Source of the DNA: Psychrobacter sp. UBA3483
GTDB taxonomy: Bacteria; Pseudomonadota; Gammaproteobacteria; Pseudomonadales; Moraxellaceae
Assembly: GCF_002377905.1 (NCBI RefSeq)
Contig: NZ_DFQS01000005.1
Span: 124,001 to 188,000, forward strand
DNA: 64,000 nucleotides
Reading direction: 5' to 3'
Shown here: positions 9,629-19,422 of the stretch, piece by piece
Numbering within the stretch: position 1 is the stretch's first letter
How the letters are laid out: the number at the start of each line of letters is the position of its first letter
The notes under the pieces: generated by a model
Told to the model about the DNA's origin: nothing
The model's input: only the letters and a program-made list of their open reading frames with translations
The model's database searches: none
Position numbers and translations under genes: made by a program

Positions 9629-10006
9629 ATGTTTGATATCAAATCATTTTTTAAGAGAGAAGTAGAAAAAAAACTCATCGACGTCGATGATTATATTTTT
9701 ATGCCTGAGCGCATCGAGATGGCGCTTGAAGGCGGAGAGTTAAATTGTGTGTTAAATAGTGATGGCCGCGTCGATATTTTTTATAGTAAGCAGGGTGTGA
9801 CAGAAGTCAGCTCCGCATCGCGTAAGCATCCTTTTACGGCGTTTGAAACCGAGTTGTATCATGGCGTTTATGACGATGTTATCCATGATTTGGTCAAAGA
9901 AGTAGATAAAATAATCGACGGCTCATCTAAGTATTTTCATCGCAGCAAAATATTGCCGTCGACACCATCATTACCCGTTCGTCCAACGCCTAGCAATGAG
10001 TTATAG
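9629..10006 (+). CDS. Small hypothetical protein
   Basis: 125 residues, family not recognised. ATG is preceded by AAAGGGTG. It is acidic, soluble and has no signal peptide or membrane helix; the C-terminal about 20 residues are Pro/Ser-rich. It begins with an amphipathic segment (FDIKSFFKREVEKKLIDVDDY). Good SD, its own terminator and codon use like its neighbours support a real gene. It is convergent with the PhoD-type gene. No function is proposed. Confidence 0.65.
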   Translation: MFDIKSFFKREVEKKLIDVDDYIFMPERIEMALEGGELNCVLNSDGRVDIFYSKQGVTEVSSASRKHPFTAFETELYHGVYDDVIHDLVKEVDKIIDGSSKYFHRSKILPSTPSLPVRPTPSNEL

Positions 10007-10071
10007 CTATATCTTGAACCATTATAAGGGCGTCAGAACTATATCAAGACTCTCAATAATAAAGTGAGTAA

Positions 10072-10110
10072 TAAAAAAGGGTAAATCAGATGATTTCCCC
10101 TTTTTTTTTG
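10072..10110. terminator. Bidirectional terminator
   Basis: Hairpin GGGTAAATCA / TGATTTCCCC with flanking A- and T-runs lies between two convergent genes ending at 10006 and 10163. The rightward T-run is nine residues. Confidence 0.8.
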
Positions 10111-10162
10111 GCTAATATTTTTTTATATAAAGGATGCAAAATATTGTGCTGAGCATATTGTG

Positions 10163-11845
10163 CTAAGCGCCACTTAAAACGGCAGACTTTTTCACTGCCA
10201 TGGATTTGTCAGCAGTAGAGAGGGCAGCGACATTAGTAAGCGGGCGCGATTGACTGCCGTCAATCAAGTGGTTAGTCTGTGTTTTAGTAAGCAAGCTTTT
10301 TGCAAATTTAACGCTATCATCTCGTTTTTTTAAGGTGTCAGTGTAATACCATTCGCATTGAAACGCCTGCTCGGTGATATCAAGAAGCATATAACCACGC
10401 TCGGTCTGATTGTTAAATTTCTGATGCGGGTTGAGCTCAACCCCTGCGGTTTCAGGGAAGGGTAAAGAGGTTAGGGCCGGACAGACAAACTCTACTGCCA
10501 AAGAGCCTTTGCCCGTTAGAGGGTTATAGCTATTCGCTTCAAAAGGGTTTTTTGCGATATCAAAAGCGAAAGATGCATGATAATCGCCAGTTAATACCAC
10601 GGTATTGGAAATATTGTTATCTTCGATAAAGTCGAGCAAACGTGTACGCGCACTGGCATAACCATTCCAAATATCACCAGAATTGGTGGCATAAGTGCCT
10701 TTAAATGGCGCTAAAATAACTTGTTGTCCAAGTACTTGCCATGTTGCTTGACGGCGTTTGCCTTCGAGCATCTTTAAATAAAGCCAGTTTTCTTGTTCAA
10801 GACCTAATAATTGACGTTCAGGCTTGTTACTGGCTTTGGCATCAAGCTTTTCGCGACCAAATATGCGTGTGTCTAACATGTTCAAATCAAACAATTTGCC
10901 AAATTCAAAGCGTCGATAAATACGTAATTGACTGTCTAGCTCATTACTAGTGTCGTCGCGAATAGGCATCCACTCATGATAAGCGCGCACGGCAGACATT
11001 TTGCGTTCTATATAGCTACCTTTACTCTCAGTATGGAAACCTGCGCCATCTTTCCATGAATTGTCTGCAATTTCATGGTCATCCCAAACAGCGATAAAAG
11101 GATGCTGGCGGTGACATTCTTGCAAATCGACATCGGTACGGTAGCAAGCATAGCGGCGACGATAATCCTCTAAACTGATAATCTCGTTTTTTGGCTCTAG
11201 CGGTCGTTCTTCTTTTAAGTCATTATCGCGATAAAAGCCTTCTGGGTACTCATAGATATAATCACCTAAATGTATGACGGCAGAAATATCAGCTTGCTTG
11301 GCGATATTGGCATAGCCATTAAAGTAGCCAAAGCCATAGTTTGAGCAGGAAACCACTGCTAAGCGCACACGATCGACTTCGCTCGCTGGCAGGTCTGGGC
11401 GTGGTATGGTGCGTGTGCGACCGATAGCAGAGCGATAGCCCAATGCTTCAAAGGTATAGTAATAAGTGGTATTAGGTTGTAGGTTTTTAGGGTCGACTTT
11501 TACAGTGAAGTCAGATTGCGCTGTTGCTATTGCGCGACCTTGAGTAACAATGTTTTTCAGCGCTGGGTCTGTTGCTACCGTATAAGCAACAGGAATGCTG
11601 GCGGCGTTGATACTACCGTCATTGGTAATTCGTGTCCATAGTATGACCCGATCTTGGAGCGGGTCACCACTCGCGATACCATGCACAAAAGGCGCTGCAC
11701 CTTGATAATTTAAGTCATCTAAATCATCGAGGCTATTTGGCAGCTTAACGTCGTCATCATCTGATGAACAAGCGCTGAGCTGAGTCAACACAGTACCGGC
11801 TACCGTTACCTGACCACCTAGTTTTATAAATGCACGTCTTCTCAT
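10163..11845 (-). CDS. phoD: PhoD-family alkaline phosphatase / phosphodiesterase, Tat-exported
   Basis: 560 residues. ATG preceded by AAGGAT. The N-terminus has a twin-arginine motif (RRRAFIK) and a lipobox-like LSAC at about residues 23-26, then an Asp-rich linker, so a Tat-exported lipoprotein is likely. The N-terminal beta domain is followed by the metallophosphatase core: VVSCSNYGFGYFNGY, IHLGDYIYEYPEGF, WDDHEIADN and TGDYHASF, which hold the metal ligands. The family (Fe/Ca PhoD) releases phosphate from mono- and diesters outside the cytoplasm. The physiological substrate is not known. No Pho-box was identified by eye. Confidence 0.9.
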   Translation of the reverse strand: MRRRAFIKLGGQVTVAGTVLTQLSACSSDDDDVKLPNSLDDLDDLNYQGAAPFVHGIASGDPLQDRVILWTRITNDGSINAASIPVAYTVATDPALKNIVTQGRAIATAQSDFTVKVDPKNLQPNTTYYYTFEALGYRSAIGRTRTIPRPDLPASEVDRVRLAVVSCSNYGFGYFNGYANIAKQADISAVIHLGDYIYEYPEGFYRDNDLKEERPLEPKNEIISLEDYRRRYACYRTDVDLQECHRQHPFIAVWDDHEIADNSWKDGAGFHTESKGSYIERKMSAVRAYHEWMPIRDDTSNELDSQLRIYRRFEFGKLFDLNMLDTRIFGREKLDAKASNKPERQLLGLEQENWLYLKMLEGKRRQATWQVLGQQVILAPFKGTYATNSGDIWNGYASARTRLLDFIEDNNISNTVVLTGDYHASFAFDIAKNPFEANSYNPLTGKGSLAVEFVCPALTSLPFPETAGVELNPHQKFNNQTERGYMLLDITEQAFQCEWYYTDTLKKRDDSVKFAKSLLTKTQTNHLIDGSQSRPLTNVAALSTADKSMAVKKSAVLSGA

Positions 11846-12004
11846 CAGTCATCCTTGACATGGGTTAAAGATAAATTCCATTTATCATTCACAATAGTAA
11901 ATAATCTATATGAATAAGTTGGGTTGTGCAATCAATAACCCAGCTTATTTCGTGAAATAAGCCCTTTAGTCAAGTCGCTGATCCAGCATCTATTTTTCAG
12001 CTAC

Positions 12005-12391
12005 TTATTTAACGATACTGCCATAACAGCTTTGCAGCGTTTTTGCGACGACTCTAGTGACCAGCTGTGTGCGATAGTTGGTATCAATTGCCGCATTGCC
12101 AAGTTCAACAAGGGTTACTTGCTGCGGCGCTTGCTCACTGACGCAGCCGCAAACTCTACCTTTTATCTCTTGCTCTTGGGCATCTGTCATCGCCACACTA
12201 GCAATGCGCCACGCGTTTTGTTTTTCAATCTGACTGCGACATTGGTTATCAACAGCCGCTTTAAAGATATTCATCCCAATCTCGTTTGCCGAACCGATGG
12301 CCGTGCCAGCATTGGTATTCATATCAGCAGTGGCACAGCCAGCTAGGGCAAATGTGGCAAAAACGATGCTCGAAGCAAATAGTTTTTTCAT
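12005..12391 (-). CDS. Small predicted lipoprotein, unknown function
   Basis: 128 residues. ATG preceded by AAAGGA. Lipoprotein signal peptide MKKLFASSIVFATFALAGC with a textbook LAGC lipobox; Ala at +2 suggests outer-membrane sorting. The mature part has three further Cys (in NQCRSQ, RVCGCVSEQ) and one near the C-terminus (LQSCYG), so disulfides are possible. No family recognised. Read leftward in front of the phoD-like gene, 159 bp away, so possibly independent. Confidence 0.8.
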   Translation of the reverse strand: MKKLFASSIVFATFALAGCATADMNTNAGTAIGSANEIGMNIFKAAVDNQCRSQIEKQNAWRIASVAMTDAQEQEIKGRVCGCVSEQAPQQVTLVELGNAAIDTNYRTQLVTRVVAKTLQSCYGSIVK

Positions 12392-12480
12392 AAGTTTTCC
12401 TTTAAGTGTTATCAGTATTGGTAGCGGTTTTATTCTACAGATTTTTTAGACTATAACGGTAAAGATAAAAAATAAACACA

Positions 12481-12511
12481 AAAAAAGAGACCATGATAGG
12501 TCTCTTTTTTA
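12481..12511 (-). terminator. Terminator of lipA
   Basis: Perfect hairpin AAAAAAGAGACC / GGTCTCTTTTTT with a 6-nt loop, 23 bp beyond the lipA stop codon; T-runs on both strands. Confidence 0.9.
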
Positions 12512-12533
12512 TAGGTATAAAGGCTTTAAAAAT

Positions 12534-13577
12534 CTAGCAACCAAGCTTACCTTCTGCCTCAAGCGCCTTTTTGCTACGAATTGGTGCTGGGCAATCTTCA
12601 CCATAGTATTGACGATCGGCAAAGTAGCTTGAGCGTACCATTGGGCCGGCCCAAATGCTAAAGAAACCAATCTTTTTACCATAGTCCATATAACGCTGGA
12701 ATTCGTCTGGATGGACATAACGATCGACAGGCGCATGATCCTTACTGGGTTGCAGGTACTGACCAATGGTAATCATATCGACGTCATGGGCTTTTAAATC
12801 GTCAAGCAGGGCATAAATTTCTTCTTCGGTCTCACCAAGTCCAACCATAAAGCCGCATTTGGTGGCGATATCAGGACGGCGCTCTTTATACAGCTTGAGC
12901 AAATCGAGCGAATGCTGATAATCAGAACCGGGACGGAAGGCTTTATACAGACGCGGCACCGTTTCGATATTGTGGTTAAAGACATCTGGCGCGGTTTCAG
13001 TCAATAAGTCTAAGGCAATATCCATACGACCACGGAAGTCTGGCACCAGTATCTCAATCAAGCAATTTGGGCTCAGCGCGCGCGATTCATTTAACACTTC
13101 AACAAAATGTCCAGCACCGCCGTCCTTTAAGTCATCGCGGTCAACCGAGGTAATCACTGCATATTTTAGACCCAAACCTTGAATGGTTTCAGCGGTATGG
13201 CGTGGCTCGTCTTTGTCCAATTCATTTGGGCGACCATGACCGACATCACAAAACGGGCAGCGACGGGTACAGATATCACCCATAATCATAAAGGTTGCCG
13301 TACCATCAGCAAAGCACTGCGGCAGATTCGGGCAAGCGGCTTCTTCGCAGACGGTATAAAGCTTTTGCTCACGCAGAGTGGCTTTGATACGCGCCACTTC
13401 CGCAGGTGAGGACATTTTAACCCGAATCCAATCAGGCTTTTTCTTTGCCTCGACGGTCGGAATCACTTTAATTGGGATGCGCGCTACCTTGTCGTAGCCA
13501 CGTAGCTTTTCGCCTTGGATGGCTTTTTTCGGTTTTGCACGGGCAGCGGGGACGTGGGTTTGTACGGCGTTTGTCAT
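12534..13577 (-). CDS. lipA: Lipoyl synthase (radical SAM)
   Basis: 347 residues from the ATG at 13577; an in-frame TTG two codons upstream is less likely. LipA inserts two sulfur atoms at C6 and C8 of protein-bound octanoate, making lipoyl cofactor for pyruvate and 2-oxoglutarate dehydrogenases. Both Fe-S sites are visible: the auxiliary cluster [12 protein letters not shown] and the radical [13 protein letters not shown]. Also present are [23 protein letters not shown] and the C-terminal [10 protein letters not shown] with the conserved Ser ligand in the RSSY motif. lipB is not adjacent. Single-gene unit with terminator. Confidence 0.97.
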   Translation of the reverse strand: MTNAVQTHVPAARAKPKKAIQGEKLRGYDKVARIPIKVIPTVEAKKKPDWIRVKMSSPAEVARIKATLREQKLYTVCEEAACPNLPQCFADGTATFMIMGDICTRRCPFCDVGHGRPNELDKDEPRHTAETIQGLGLKYAVITSVDRDDLKDGGAGHFVEVLNESRALSPNCLIEILVPDFRGRMDIALDLLTETAPDVFNHNIETVPRLYKAFRPGSDYQHSLDLLKLYKERRPDIATKCGFMVGLGETEEEIYALLDDLKAHDVDMITIGQYLQPSKDHAPVDRYVHPDEFQRYMDYGKKIGFFSIWAGPMVRSSYFADRQYYGEDCPAPIRSKKALEAEGKLGC

Positions 13578-13773
13578 AATCAAATGTTCTCTTAACCCTT
13601 GAAAGAATAAGGGTTTTTGGCATTATTAGAATGTTTTATGAATGCAGCTATTATAGCAGATAATGGCTAAAGGTTTTTTGGGCAATCTTGTTAAGACAAT
13701 CAAAAAAACTACTAGGGCTAAATAAGCTTTTATAACTAATAAGACTACTACGAAGCGCACCTTTACCCTAGTT

Positions 13774-14169
13774 TTATTTATTGATATCAATACCCATGTC
13801 ATTTAGCACATCTATGGCTGCACGAAACGCTTCTTGGGTGGCAGGCGCGCCGCAATAAGGCAAGCTGTGCATCAGTACTTCTCGGATTTCAGCGACACTG
13901 GCGCCATTATTAATCGCTCCTCGGATATGTCCCTTGAGCTCGCTTGGGCTTTTTTGCGCGATCAAAAACGCCATGGTAATTAATGAGCGATATTTACGCG
14001 GTAGTATCGAGTCGTCTTGCCACGTACTGCCCCAAGCGTGTTCGATAATCCAGTCTTGCAGTGGTTGGGTAAATGGTGTCGCCGAGTCAAGCGAGCGTTT
14101 GACATGTTGTTCGCCCATCACTTCGGTACGAACTTTTAGACCGTTTTGATAATTGGTATTATCGTCCAT
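13774..14169 (-). CDS. Carboxymuconolactone decarboxylase (CMD) family protein
   Basis: 131 residues from the ATG at 14169, which has AAGGAT upstream; the longer frame to 14211 has no SD. It resembles PcaC (4-carboxymuconolactone decarboxylase) in overall layout: GLKVRTEVMGEQHVKRSLD at the start, LPRKYRSLITMAFLIA, LKGHIRGAINNGASVAEIREVLMH, and PYCGAPATQEAF. The CxxC of the AhpD branch is absent; a single Cys (PYCG) is seen instead. No pca genes are nearby, so an aromatic-degradation role is unproven. Confidence 0.8.
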   Translation of the reverse strand: MDDNTNYQNGLKVRTEVMGEQHVKRSLDSATPFTQPLQDWIIEHAWGSTWQDDSILPRKYRSLITMAFLIAQKSPSELKGHIRGAINNGASVAEIREVLMHSLPYCGAPATQEAFRAAIDVLNDMGIDINK

Positions 14170-14328
14170 CTTATTATCCTTAATATTTATTGGTAAAGTG
14201 TGTTTTATCAAGTCGCATATAAAAATTCGCTGACAAAAAACATCTGATAAGTTTTGAGGTTGTCAAAGTATAGCAGGCACACGGTTTTTATTTAACCGCG
14301 TCAATCATATTGGTTATGGCACTATTTT

Positions 14329-14334
14329 TATAAT
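14329..14334 (+). promoter_or_regulatory. Possible -10 element of acnB
   Basis: A perfect TATAAT is present about 170 bp before the acnB start, without a convincing -35. If used, the acnB mRNA leader would be about 165 nt and would include the inverted repeat at 14431-14478. Confidence 0.3.
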
Positions 14335-14430
14335 AAATGTCCAATATGGCGTTATTCTGCGCCTTTTCACGGCTCAGCCATTAACATTTTGAGCGTTTTG
14401 AGCTATGATTGCACGGATAATTATTCAATG

Positions 14431-14478
14431 CAGTACATCGATGTAGGCTGTCATCCTGACTACTCACGTGATGTACTG
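14431..14478 (+). promoter_or_regulatory. Inverted repeat in acnB leader
   Basis: Perfect 9-bp arms CAGTACATC (14431-14439) and GATGTACTG (14470-14478) enclose 30 nt. A competing 12-bp palindrome TACATCGATGTA (14434-14445) overlaps the left arm, so two exclusive folds are possible. The SD GAGGA (14492-14496) lies just downstream. A regulatory role is inferred. Confidence 0.4.
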
Positions 14479-14504
14479 GTCACCAACCGACGAGGACGAC
14501 TATT

Positions 14505-17108
14505 GTGTTAGAAGCTTATCGTAAACATGTCGCAGAACGTGCTGAGCTAGGGACTGTACCACTTCCACTAAATGAGAAGCAGGTAGCAGAATTGGTAGAG
14601 CTACTTAAAAACCCACCAGCGGGTGAAGATGCGTTCTTGATGGACTTGTTAGAAAACCGTATTCCTGCCGGTGTTGACCAAGCCGCTTATGTTAAAGCTG
14701 CATTTTTAGCTGCTATTGTTAAAGGCGAAGCGACTTCACCACTTATCAGCAAGAAAAAAGCCGTTGAAATCTTAGGTACTATGCAAGGTGGTTACAACGT
14801 TCAGCCATTGGTTGCAGCATTAGACGACGCGGAAGTCGCACAAGAAGCTGCTGATGCGTTAAAGAAAACATTACTCGTATTTGACGCGTTCAATGACGTG
14901 ACCGAAAAAGCCGAAGCTGGCAATGCTATTGCTAAAGAAGTGGTGCAATCTTGGGCTGACGCGGAGTGGTTCTTAAGCCGTCCTGAAGTGCCAGAGAAAA
15001 CCACTTATACTACCTTTAAAGTCACTGGCGAAACCAACACCGATGACTTGTCTCCTGCGCAAGATGCGTGGAGCCGTCCTGACATCCCATTGCATTCATT
15101 AGCCATGCACAAAAACTCTCGCGACGGCATCACTGCTGACGAAGAGGGCGTTGTTGGTCCAATGAAGCAAATCGAAGCGTTAAAAGAAAAAGGTCATCCA
15201 CTTGCCTATGTTGGCGACGTGGTCGGTACCGGTTCTAGCCGTAAGTCTGCAACCAACTCGGTACTTTGGCTAATGGGCGAAGACATTCCGAACGTACCAA
15301 ACAAGCGTGGTGGCGGTTTGGTGCTTGGTAACAATATCGCTCCTATCTTCTTTAACACCATGGAAGATTCTGGCGCCTTGCCAATCGAAAAAGTTGCCGT
15401 TGATAACCTAAACATGGGCGATGTATTTGACATCTATCCGTATGAAGGTAAAATCACTAAGCACGACTCTGACGAAGTATTGTCAACCTTTACGCTAAAC
15501 TCGCCAACATTGCTTGACGAAGTTCGCGCAGGCGGCCGTATTCCATTAATCGTTGGTCGTGGTTTGACCAACCGTGCGCGTGAATATATGGGTCTTGGTC
15601 ATTCAGACGTCTTTGCTAAGCCAGAAGAGCCAGCGGATACCGGTAAAGGCTTTACCCTTGCACAAAAAATGGTCGGTAAAGCTTGTGGCCTAGAAGGCGT
15701 ACGTCCTGGTATGTACTGTGAGCCAAAAATGACGACGGTCGGCTCGCAAGATACGACTGGTCCTATGACTCGTGATGAGCTAAAAGACTTGGCATGTTTG
15801 GGTTTCCAAGCGGATCTTGTGATGCAGTCATTCTGTCATACTGCTGCTTATCCAAAGCCAGTTGACGTTGAAACTCAGCATACCCTACCTGACTTTATCA
15901 TGAACCGTGGCGGCGTCAGCTTACGTCCTGGTGATGGTATCATTCACTCATGGTTGAACCGTATGCTACTTCCAGATACCGTTGGTACTGGTGGTGACTC
16001 GCACACGCGTTTCCCAATGGGTATCTCGTTCCCAGCGGGTTCTGGTCTAGTAGCATTCGCAGCGGCAACTGGTGTGATGCCACTTGATATGCCTGAGTCT
16101 GTTCGTGTACGCTTCATTGGTGAGCGTCAACCTGGTATCACGCTACGTGACTTGGTCCATGCGATTCCTTATCAAGCCATCAAAGAAGGTTATTTGACCG
16201 TTGATAAGAAAGGTAAAATCAACGAGTTTAATGGTCGTATTTTAGAGATCGAAGGTCTAGAAGATTTGACCGCTGAGCAAGCGTTTGAGTTATCTGATGC
16301 GTCAGCTGAGCGTAGTGCTGCCGGTTGTACCATTACTTTGTCTGAAGAATCAGTGACTGAGTACCTAAACTCAAACATCACTTTGCTTAAGTGGATGATT
16401 TCAGAAGGTTATGGTGATGCGCGTACCATCAGCCGCCGTGTTGAGCAAATGCAAGAATGGCTAGCGAACCCAAGCCTATTGCGTGCTGACGAAGATGCAG
16501 AATACGCCATCGACATGACTATCGATATGAGCGAAATCAAAGAGCCAATTCTTTGCTGCCCGAACGATCCAGACGATGCTAAGACATTGGCTGACGTGGC
16601 TGGTGATACCATTGATGAAGTATTCATTGGTTCATGTATGACTAACATTGGTCACTTCCGTGCTGCGGGTAAACTCTTGCAGGACGTACCAGCGGGAAGC
16701 CTCAAGACTCGTCTATGGATTGCGCCACCGACTAAGATGGATGCGCGCCAATTGATGGAAGAAGGTTATTACAACATCTATGCTCAAGCCGGCGCTCGTA
16801 CGGAAATGCCAGGTTGTTCACTATGTATGGGTAACCAAGCACGTATCGCCCCGAAATCTACGGCGGTATCCACCTCTACCCGTAACTTCCCGAACCGTCT
16901 AGGTCAAGGCGCGAACGTTTATCTCGCGTCTGCAGAACTTGCAGCGGTAGCGGCGGTACTTGGTAAATTGCCAACCAACGAAGAGTATCAGCAATACGCT
17001 GGCATGCTCAACAGCATGGGCGATGAAGTTTATAAGTACATGAACTTCGACCGTATGGAAGATTATACTGAAGAAGCGGACAAAATTAACGTTGCTCAGT
17101 TGACCTAG
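14505..17108 (+). CDS. acnB: Bifunctional aconitate hydratase 2 / 2-methylisocitrate dehydratase
   Basis: 867 residues, the expected AcnB length. It uses a GTG start with SD GAGGA nine bases upstream. AcnB interconverts citrate and isocitrate in the TCA cycle and can dehydrate 2-methylisocitrate. Domain order is typical of AcnB: HEAT-like N-terminus ([15 protein letters not shown]), swivel domain, then the Fe-S core. Cluster Cys are seen in [11 protein letters not shown] region and in the pair [14 protein letters not shown] near residue 770. Catalytic context includes GGDSHTRFP and SCMTNIGHF. Apo-AcnB of E. coli binds its own mRNA, making the structured leader here of interest. Followed by a terminator. 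Confidence 0.97.
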   Translation: MLEAYRKHVAERAELGTVPLPLNEKQVAELVELLKNPPAGEDAFLMDLLENRIPAGVDQAAYVKAAFLAAIVKGEATSPLISKKKAVEILGTMQGGYNVQPLVAALDDAEVAQEAADALKKTLLVFDAFNDVTEKAEAGNAIAKEVVQSWADAEWFLSRPEVPEKTTYTTFKVTGETNTDDLSPAQDAWSRPDIPLHSLAMHKNSRDGITADEEGVVGPMKQIEALKEKGHPLAYVGDVVGTGSSRKSATNSVLWLMGEDIPNVPNKRGGGLVLGNNIAPIFFNTMEDSGALPIEKVAVDNLNMGDVFDIYPYEGKITKHDSDEVLSTFTLNSPTLLDEVRAGGRIPLIVGRGLTNRAREYMGLGHSDVFAKPEEPADTGKGFTLAQKMVGKACGLEGVRPGMYCEPKMTTVGSQDTTGPMTRDELKDLACLGFQADLVMQSFCHTAAYPKPVDVETQHTLPDFIMNRGGVSLRPGDGIIHSWLNRMLLPDTVGTGGDSHTRFPMGISFPAGSGLVAFAAATGVMPLDMPESVRVRFIGERQPGITLRDLVHAIPYQAIKEGYLTVDKKGKINEFNGRILEIEGLEDLTAEQAFELSDASAERSAAGCTITLSEESVTEYLNSNITLLKWMISEGYGDARTISRRVEQMQEWLANPSLLRADEDAEYAIDMTIDMSEIKEPILCCPNDPDDAKTLADVAGDTIDEVFIGSCMTNIGHFRAAGKLLQDVPAGSLKTRLWIAPPTKMDARQLMEEGYYNIYAQAGARTEMPGCSLCMGNQARIAPKSTAVSTSTRNFPNRLGQGANVYLASAELAAVAAVLGKLPTNEEYQQYAGMLNSMGDEVYKYMNFDRMEDYTEEADKINVAQLT

Positions 17109-17143
17109 TTTTTTATCCGAAAGCTTTTTAATTTTTTGAAAAT

Positions 17144-17176
17144 AAACCCCGTATCGTGATGATGTGGGGTTTTTTA
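17144..17176 (+). terminator. Terminator of acnB
   Basis: Hairpin AAACCCC / GGGGTTT with a loop of about 14 nt followed by a T-run. Confidence 0.8.
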
Positions 17177-17295
17177 ATTATTTAAAAAGCATGAATAATG
17201 GTTTGCAAACTTTTATTGAGTGCTTATAATCAAAGTCGTTGATTAACTACTTTAGTTGACGACTCTACCGTTAAAGGTGAGTGATAATAAATCCT

Positions 17296-17739
17296 ATGGA
17301 AAATAAAAATATGCTTGATAAAGTAACGCCGCCACCTTTACCAAATTCTGGGATGGTTAATCATCATAGTGCTGAGGCAAACTATGGCATTATAGACTGG
17401 TTTAAAAAAGGTCTAAGGAATTATACCAATTTCTCTGGACGTGCTCGGCGTAAAGAGTATTGGTATTTCGTATTGGTGCAAATGGGATTGATTATTGTAG
17501 CGATGATTTTAGATGCGATTATATTCAATTCAGAAACAGGGCTATTCTATATCGTTGTAGCGCTTGGTTTGTTTTTACCGGGCTTAGCGGTGACTATTCG
17601 CAGATTGCATGATACCAGCCGTTCAGGATGGTGGTTTTTGATATCTATTTTGCCATTGATAGGCTCTATTATCTTACTGCTATTTTTAGCGAGCGATACC
17701 AAGCTTGAAACCAATCAATGGGGTCCGCCAGCAAAATAA
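17296..17739 (+). CDS. DUF805 membrane protein
   Basis: 147 residues from ATG 17296; a GTG five codons earlier and an ATG five codons later are alternatives. GGTGAG lies upstream. Typical DUF805 layout: a Pro-rich cytosolic N-terminus, then YTNFSGRARRKEYWYFVLVQ, membrane helices, PGLAVTIRRLHDTSRSGWWFLI with the family-defining RRLHDTxRSGWW motif, and a final helix followed by LETNQWGPPAK. DUF805 proteins are inner-membrane proteins of unknown role. No operon partner. Confidence 0.9.
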   Translation: MENKNMLDKVTPPPLPNSGMVNHHSAEANYGIIDWFKKGLRNYTNFSGRARRKEYWYFVLVQMGLIIVAMILDAIIFNSETGLFYIVVALGLFLPGLAVTIRRLHDTSRSGWWFLISILPLIGSIILLLFLASDTKLETNQWGPPAK

Positions 17740-17879
17740 GCGCTTTTTTATGTCTTGTTTTGCGATAAGCCACGACTGGTTTCTCGTCTTTGGTTTCTTG
17801 CTTTATATTCTGTATAATACAAGAGCAGGCGGAAACCGTGGCTCTGCACTTAATTGATCTTTTCTATAATTAATTCGAT

Positions 17880-17996
17880 ATAAAAACGATACAGCGAGAT
17901 GAAATGTTGTTTTTCGCAGCCTCTGTCGGCGTAGGCACAGCACGCAAGAAAAACAATGTTTCATTGAGCGACTTGATAGCTACGTATCTGATTTAT
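17880..17996. repeat. Imperfect long palindromic element
   Basis: Inner arms 17899-17915 (ATGAAATGTTGTTTTTC) and 17948-17964 (GAAAAACAATGTTTCAT) match at 15 of 17 positions. Outer arms 17880-17892 and 17984-17996 also pair imperfectly. The centre is GC-richer than the arms. It resembles a REP/MITE-type interspersed palindrome or a large leader hairpin. No second copy was noticed in this window. Confidence 0.45.
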
Positions 17997-18031
17997 TTGG
18001 ATTTGACTATATCTCGGGACGGACCGATACT

Positions 18032-18526
18032 TTGCTAGGCAACTTTTTTTATACTGAAGTGCTAAGCGCTTTGGAGTTTTGGTTGATTACTTTATCCCCA
18101 CTCAAACGTCGTATCGTCTATGTGACTATCTTTGAGCTTATCGCTATCATTGCTTCTACCTTTGTATTGATGAAACTTAGCGGCGGCGATGCGGCAGAGT
18201 CGTTACCCGTTGCTGTCATGGTGTCGTTGGCCGCTGTTATCTGGAACTTTTTATATAATACGGCTTTTGAAGCGTGGGAACGGCGCAAGCAGGTCAAAAA
18301 GCGCACCTTATTAATTCGAAGCGCTCATGCGATAGGATTTGAAGGTGGCTTGGTATTGATTTGCTTACCGCTATATATGATTTGGTATGACGTTGGTTTA
18401 ATCAAAGCCTTTATGATAGAAGCGGCGTTACTGCTATTTTTCTTGGTCTATACCTTTGTTTTCACTTTAGGTTTCGACAAGATATTTACCTTACCGCATT
18501 ACGATAAGACCGCTTCTGCATCTTGA
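18032..18526 (+). CDS. PACE-family efflux protein (AceI-like, bacterial transmembrane pair)
   Basis: 164 residues. Four predicted membrane helices arranged as two tandem pairs, as in the PACE family typified by Acinetobacter AceI, which exports chlorhexidine and short diamines such as putrescine and cadaverine. Family features: RRIVYVTIFELIAII with the essential helix-1 Glu, WNFLYNTAFEAWE, and in the second repeat RSAHAIGFEGGLVLICLPLYMIWY. No ATG exists in frame upstream back to the stop at 17900; TTG at 18032 has a GGGACGGA upstream, so the start is the least certain part. The family core begins near LSPLKRR. Confidence 0.85.
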   Translation: MLGNFFYTEVLSALEFWLITLSPLKRRIVYVTIFELIAIIASTFVLMKLSGGDAAESLPVAVMVSLAAVIWNFLYNTAFEAWERRKQVKKRTLLIRSAHAIGFEGGLVLICLPLYMIWYDVGLIKAFMIEAALLLFFLVYTFVFTLGFDKIFTLPHYDKTASAS

Positions 18527-18558
18527 GAAGCCAATAGATGAATTGCATTAAATGACCC

Positions 18559-18592
18559 AAAAAAGGCTGCTATTAGATTAGGCAGCCTTTTT
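18559..18592. terminator. Bidirectional terminator
   Basis: Hairpin AAAAAGGCTGC / GCAGCCTTTTT between convergent genes ending at 18526 and 18625. Confidence 0.85.
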
Positions 18593-18624
18593 GTTGATCG
18601 TATAAAAATTAGTGTTATAAACTT

Positions 18625-19422
18625 TTATTTACCCTGATAAACGGGCTTACGTTTTTCCATAAAGGCGGTGATGCCTTCGGCAAAGTCAGCGGTTTTTGCC
18701 ATCATGGTTTGTTGGTCAACTTCCATATCGAGCGCTTCATTTAAGCCTGCAAAAGCATGCACGTTAATCATATGCTTCATTGAAGCCAAAGCTTTACCGG
18801 GTAAGTTGCTTAGGCGCGTTGCCAATGCCAATACGCTGGCGTCAAGCTCATCTTTGCTCACGACGCTATTGACTAAGTTTAGACGCGCGACATCGTCGCT
18901 AGTAAGCTTATCACCCAGCATCACAAGCTCAGTCGTTTTGGCCGCGCCAATCAATTGATTCAATAGATAAATGCCACCCGCATCTGGAATCAAACCGATA
19001 TTGACAAAGGCTTGCACGAATTTGGCATTGTCAGCGGCAATACGGAAATCACAGGTTAATGCCAAGTTCATTCCAGCGCCAGCGACGGCACCTTCTAATT
19101 TAGCAATAATGGGTTTGTGAATATTACGCAGCTTTAAACTCACTTCTGCCACTTCTCTGAGCATAAAATCAAGCTTTGCCACCAATGCTTCTGATTCCAT
19201 GCCATTCTCTAACATCTCACCAATATGACCGCCACTAGAGAAATTATTATTTGACCCTTGCAAGACAATCACGCGCACGTCGGCATCTTGATCAGCCTGA
19301 TCAAGCGCATCCATAATTGCGCCTTTTAATGGTGTGCTAAAAGCATTTAGCGTCTTAGGGTCATTCATGGTAATGGTAGCAATATGGTTTTCGCTGTGAT
19401 ATTCGACCAAAGGTTGTGACAT
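18625..19422 (-). CDS. Crotonase-family protein, PaaG-like enoyl-CoA hydratase/isomerase
   Basis: 265 residues. ATG preceded by AAGGAAACC. Crotonase fold: ATITMNDPKTLNAF, oxyanion-hole segments FSSGGHIGE and LEGAVAGAGMNLALTCD. The first catalytic Glu of classic enoyl-CoA hydratases (in AGGGxE) is replaced (AGAGMN), while the second site reads LIPDAGG with an Asp, the arrangement of PaaG-type isomerases (ring-1,2-epoxyphenylacetyl-CoA isomerase). So isomerase is more likely than hydratase. No paa cluster accompanies it, so the pathway is open. Confidence 0.87.
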   Translation of the reverse strand: MSQPLVEYHSENHIATITMNDPKTLNAFSTPLKGAIMDALDQADQDADVRVIVLQGSNNNFSSGGHIGEMLENGMESEALVAKLDFMLREVAEVSLKLRNIHKPIIAKLEGAVAGAGMNLALTCDFRIAADNAKFVQAFVNIGLIPDAGGIYLLNQLIGAAKTTELVMLGDKLTSDDVARLNLVNSVVSKDELDASVLALATRLSNLPGKALASMKHMINVHAFAGLNEALDMEVDQQTMMAKTADFAEGITAFMEKRKPVYQGK

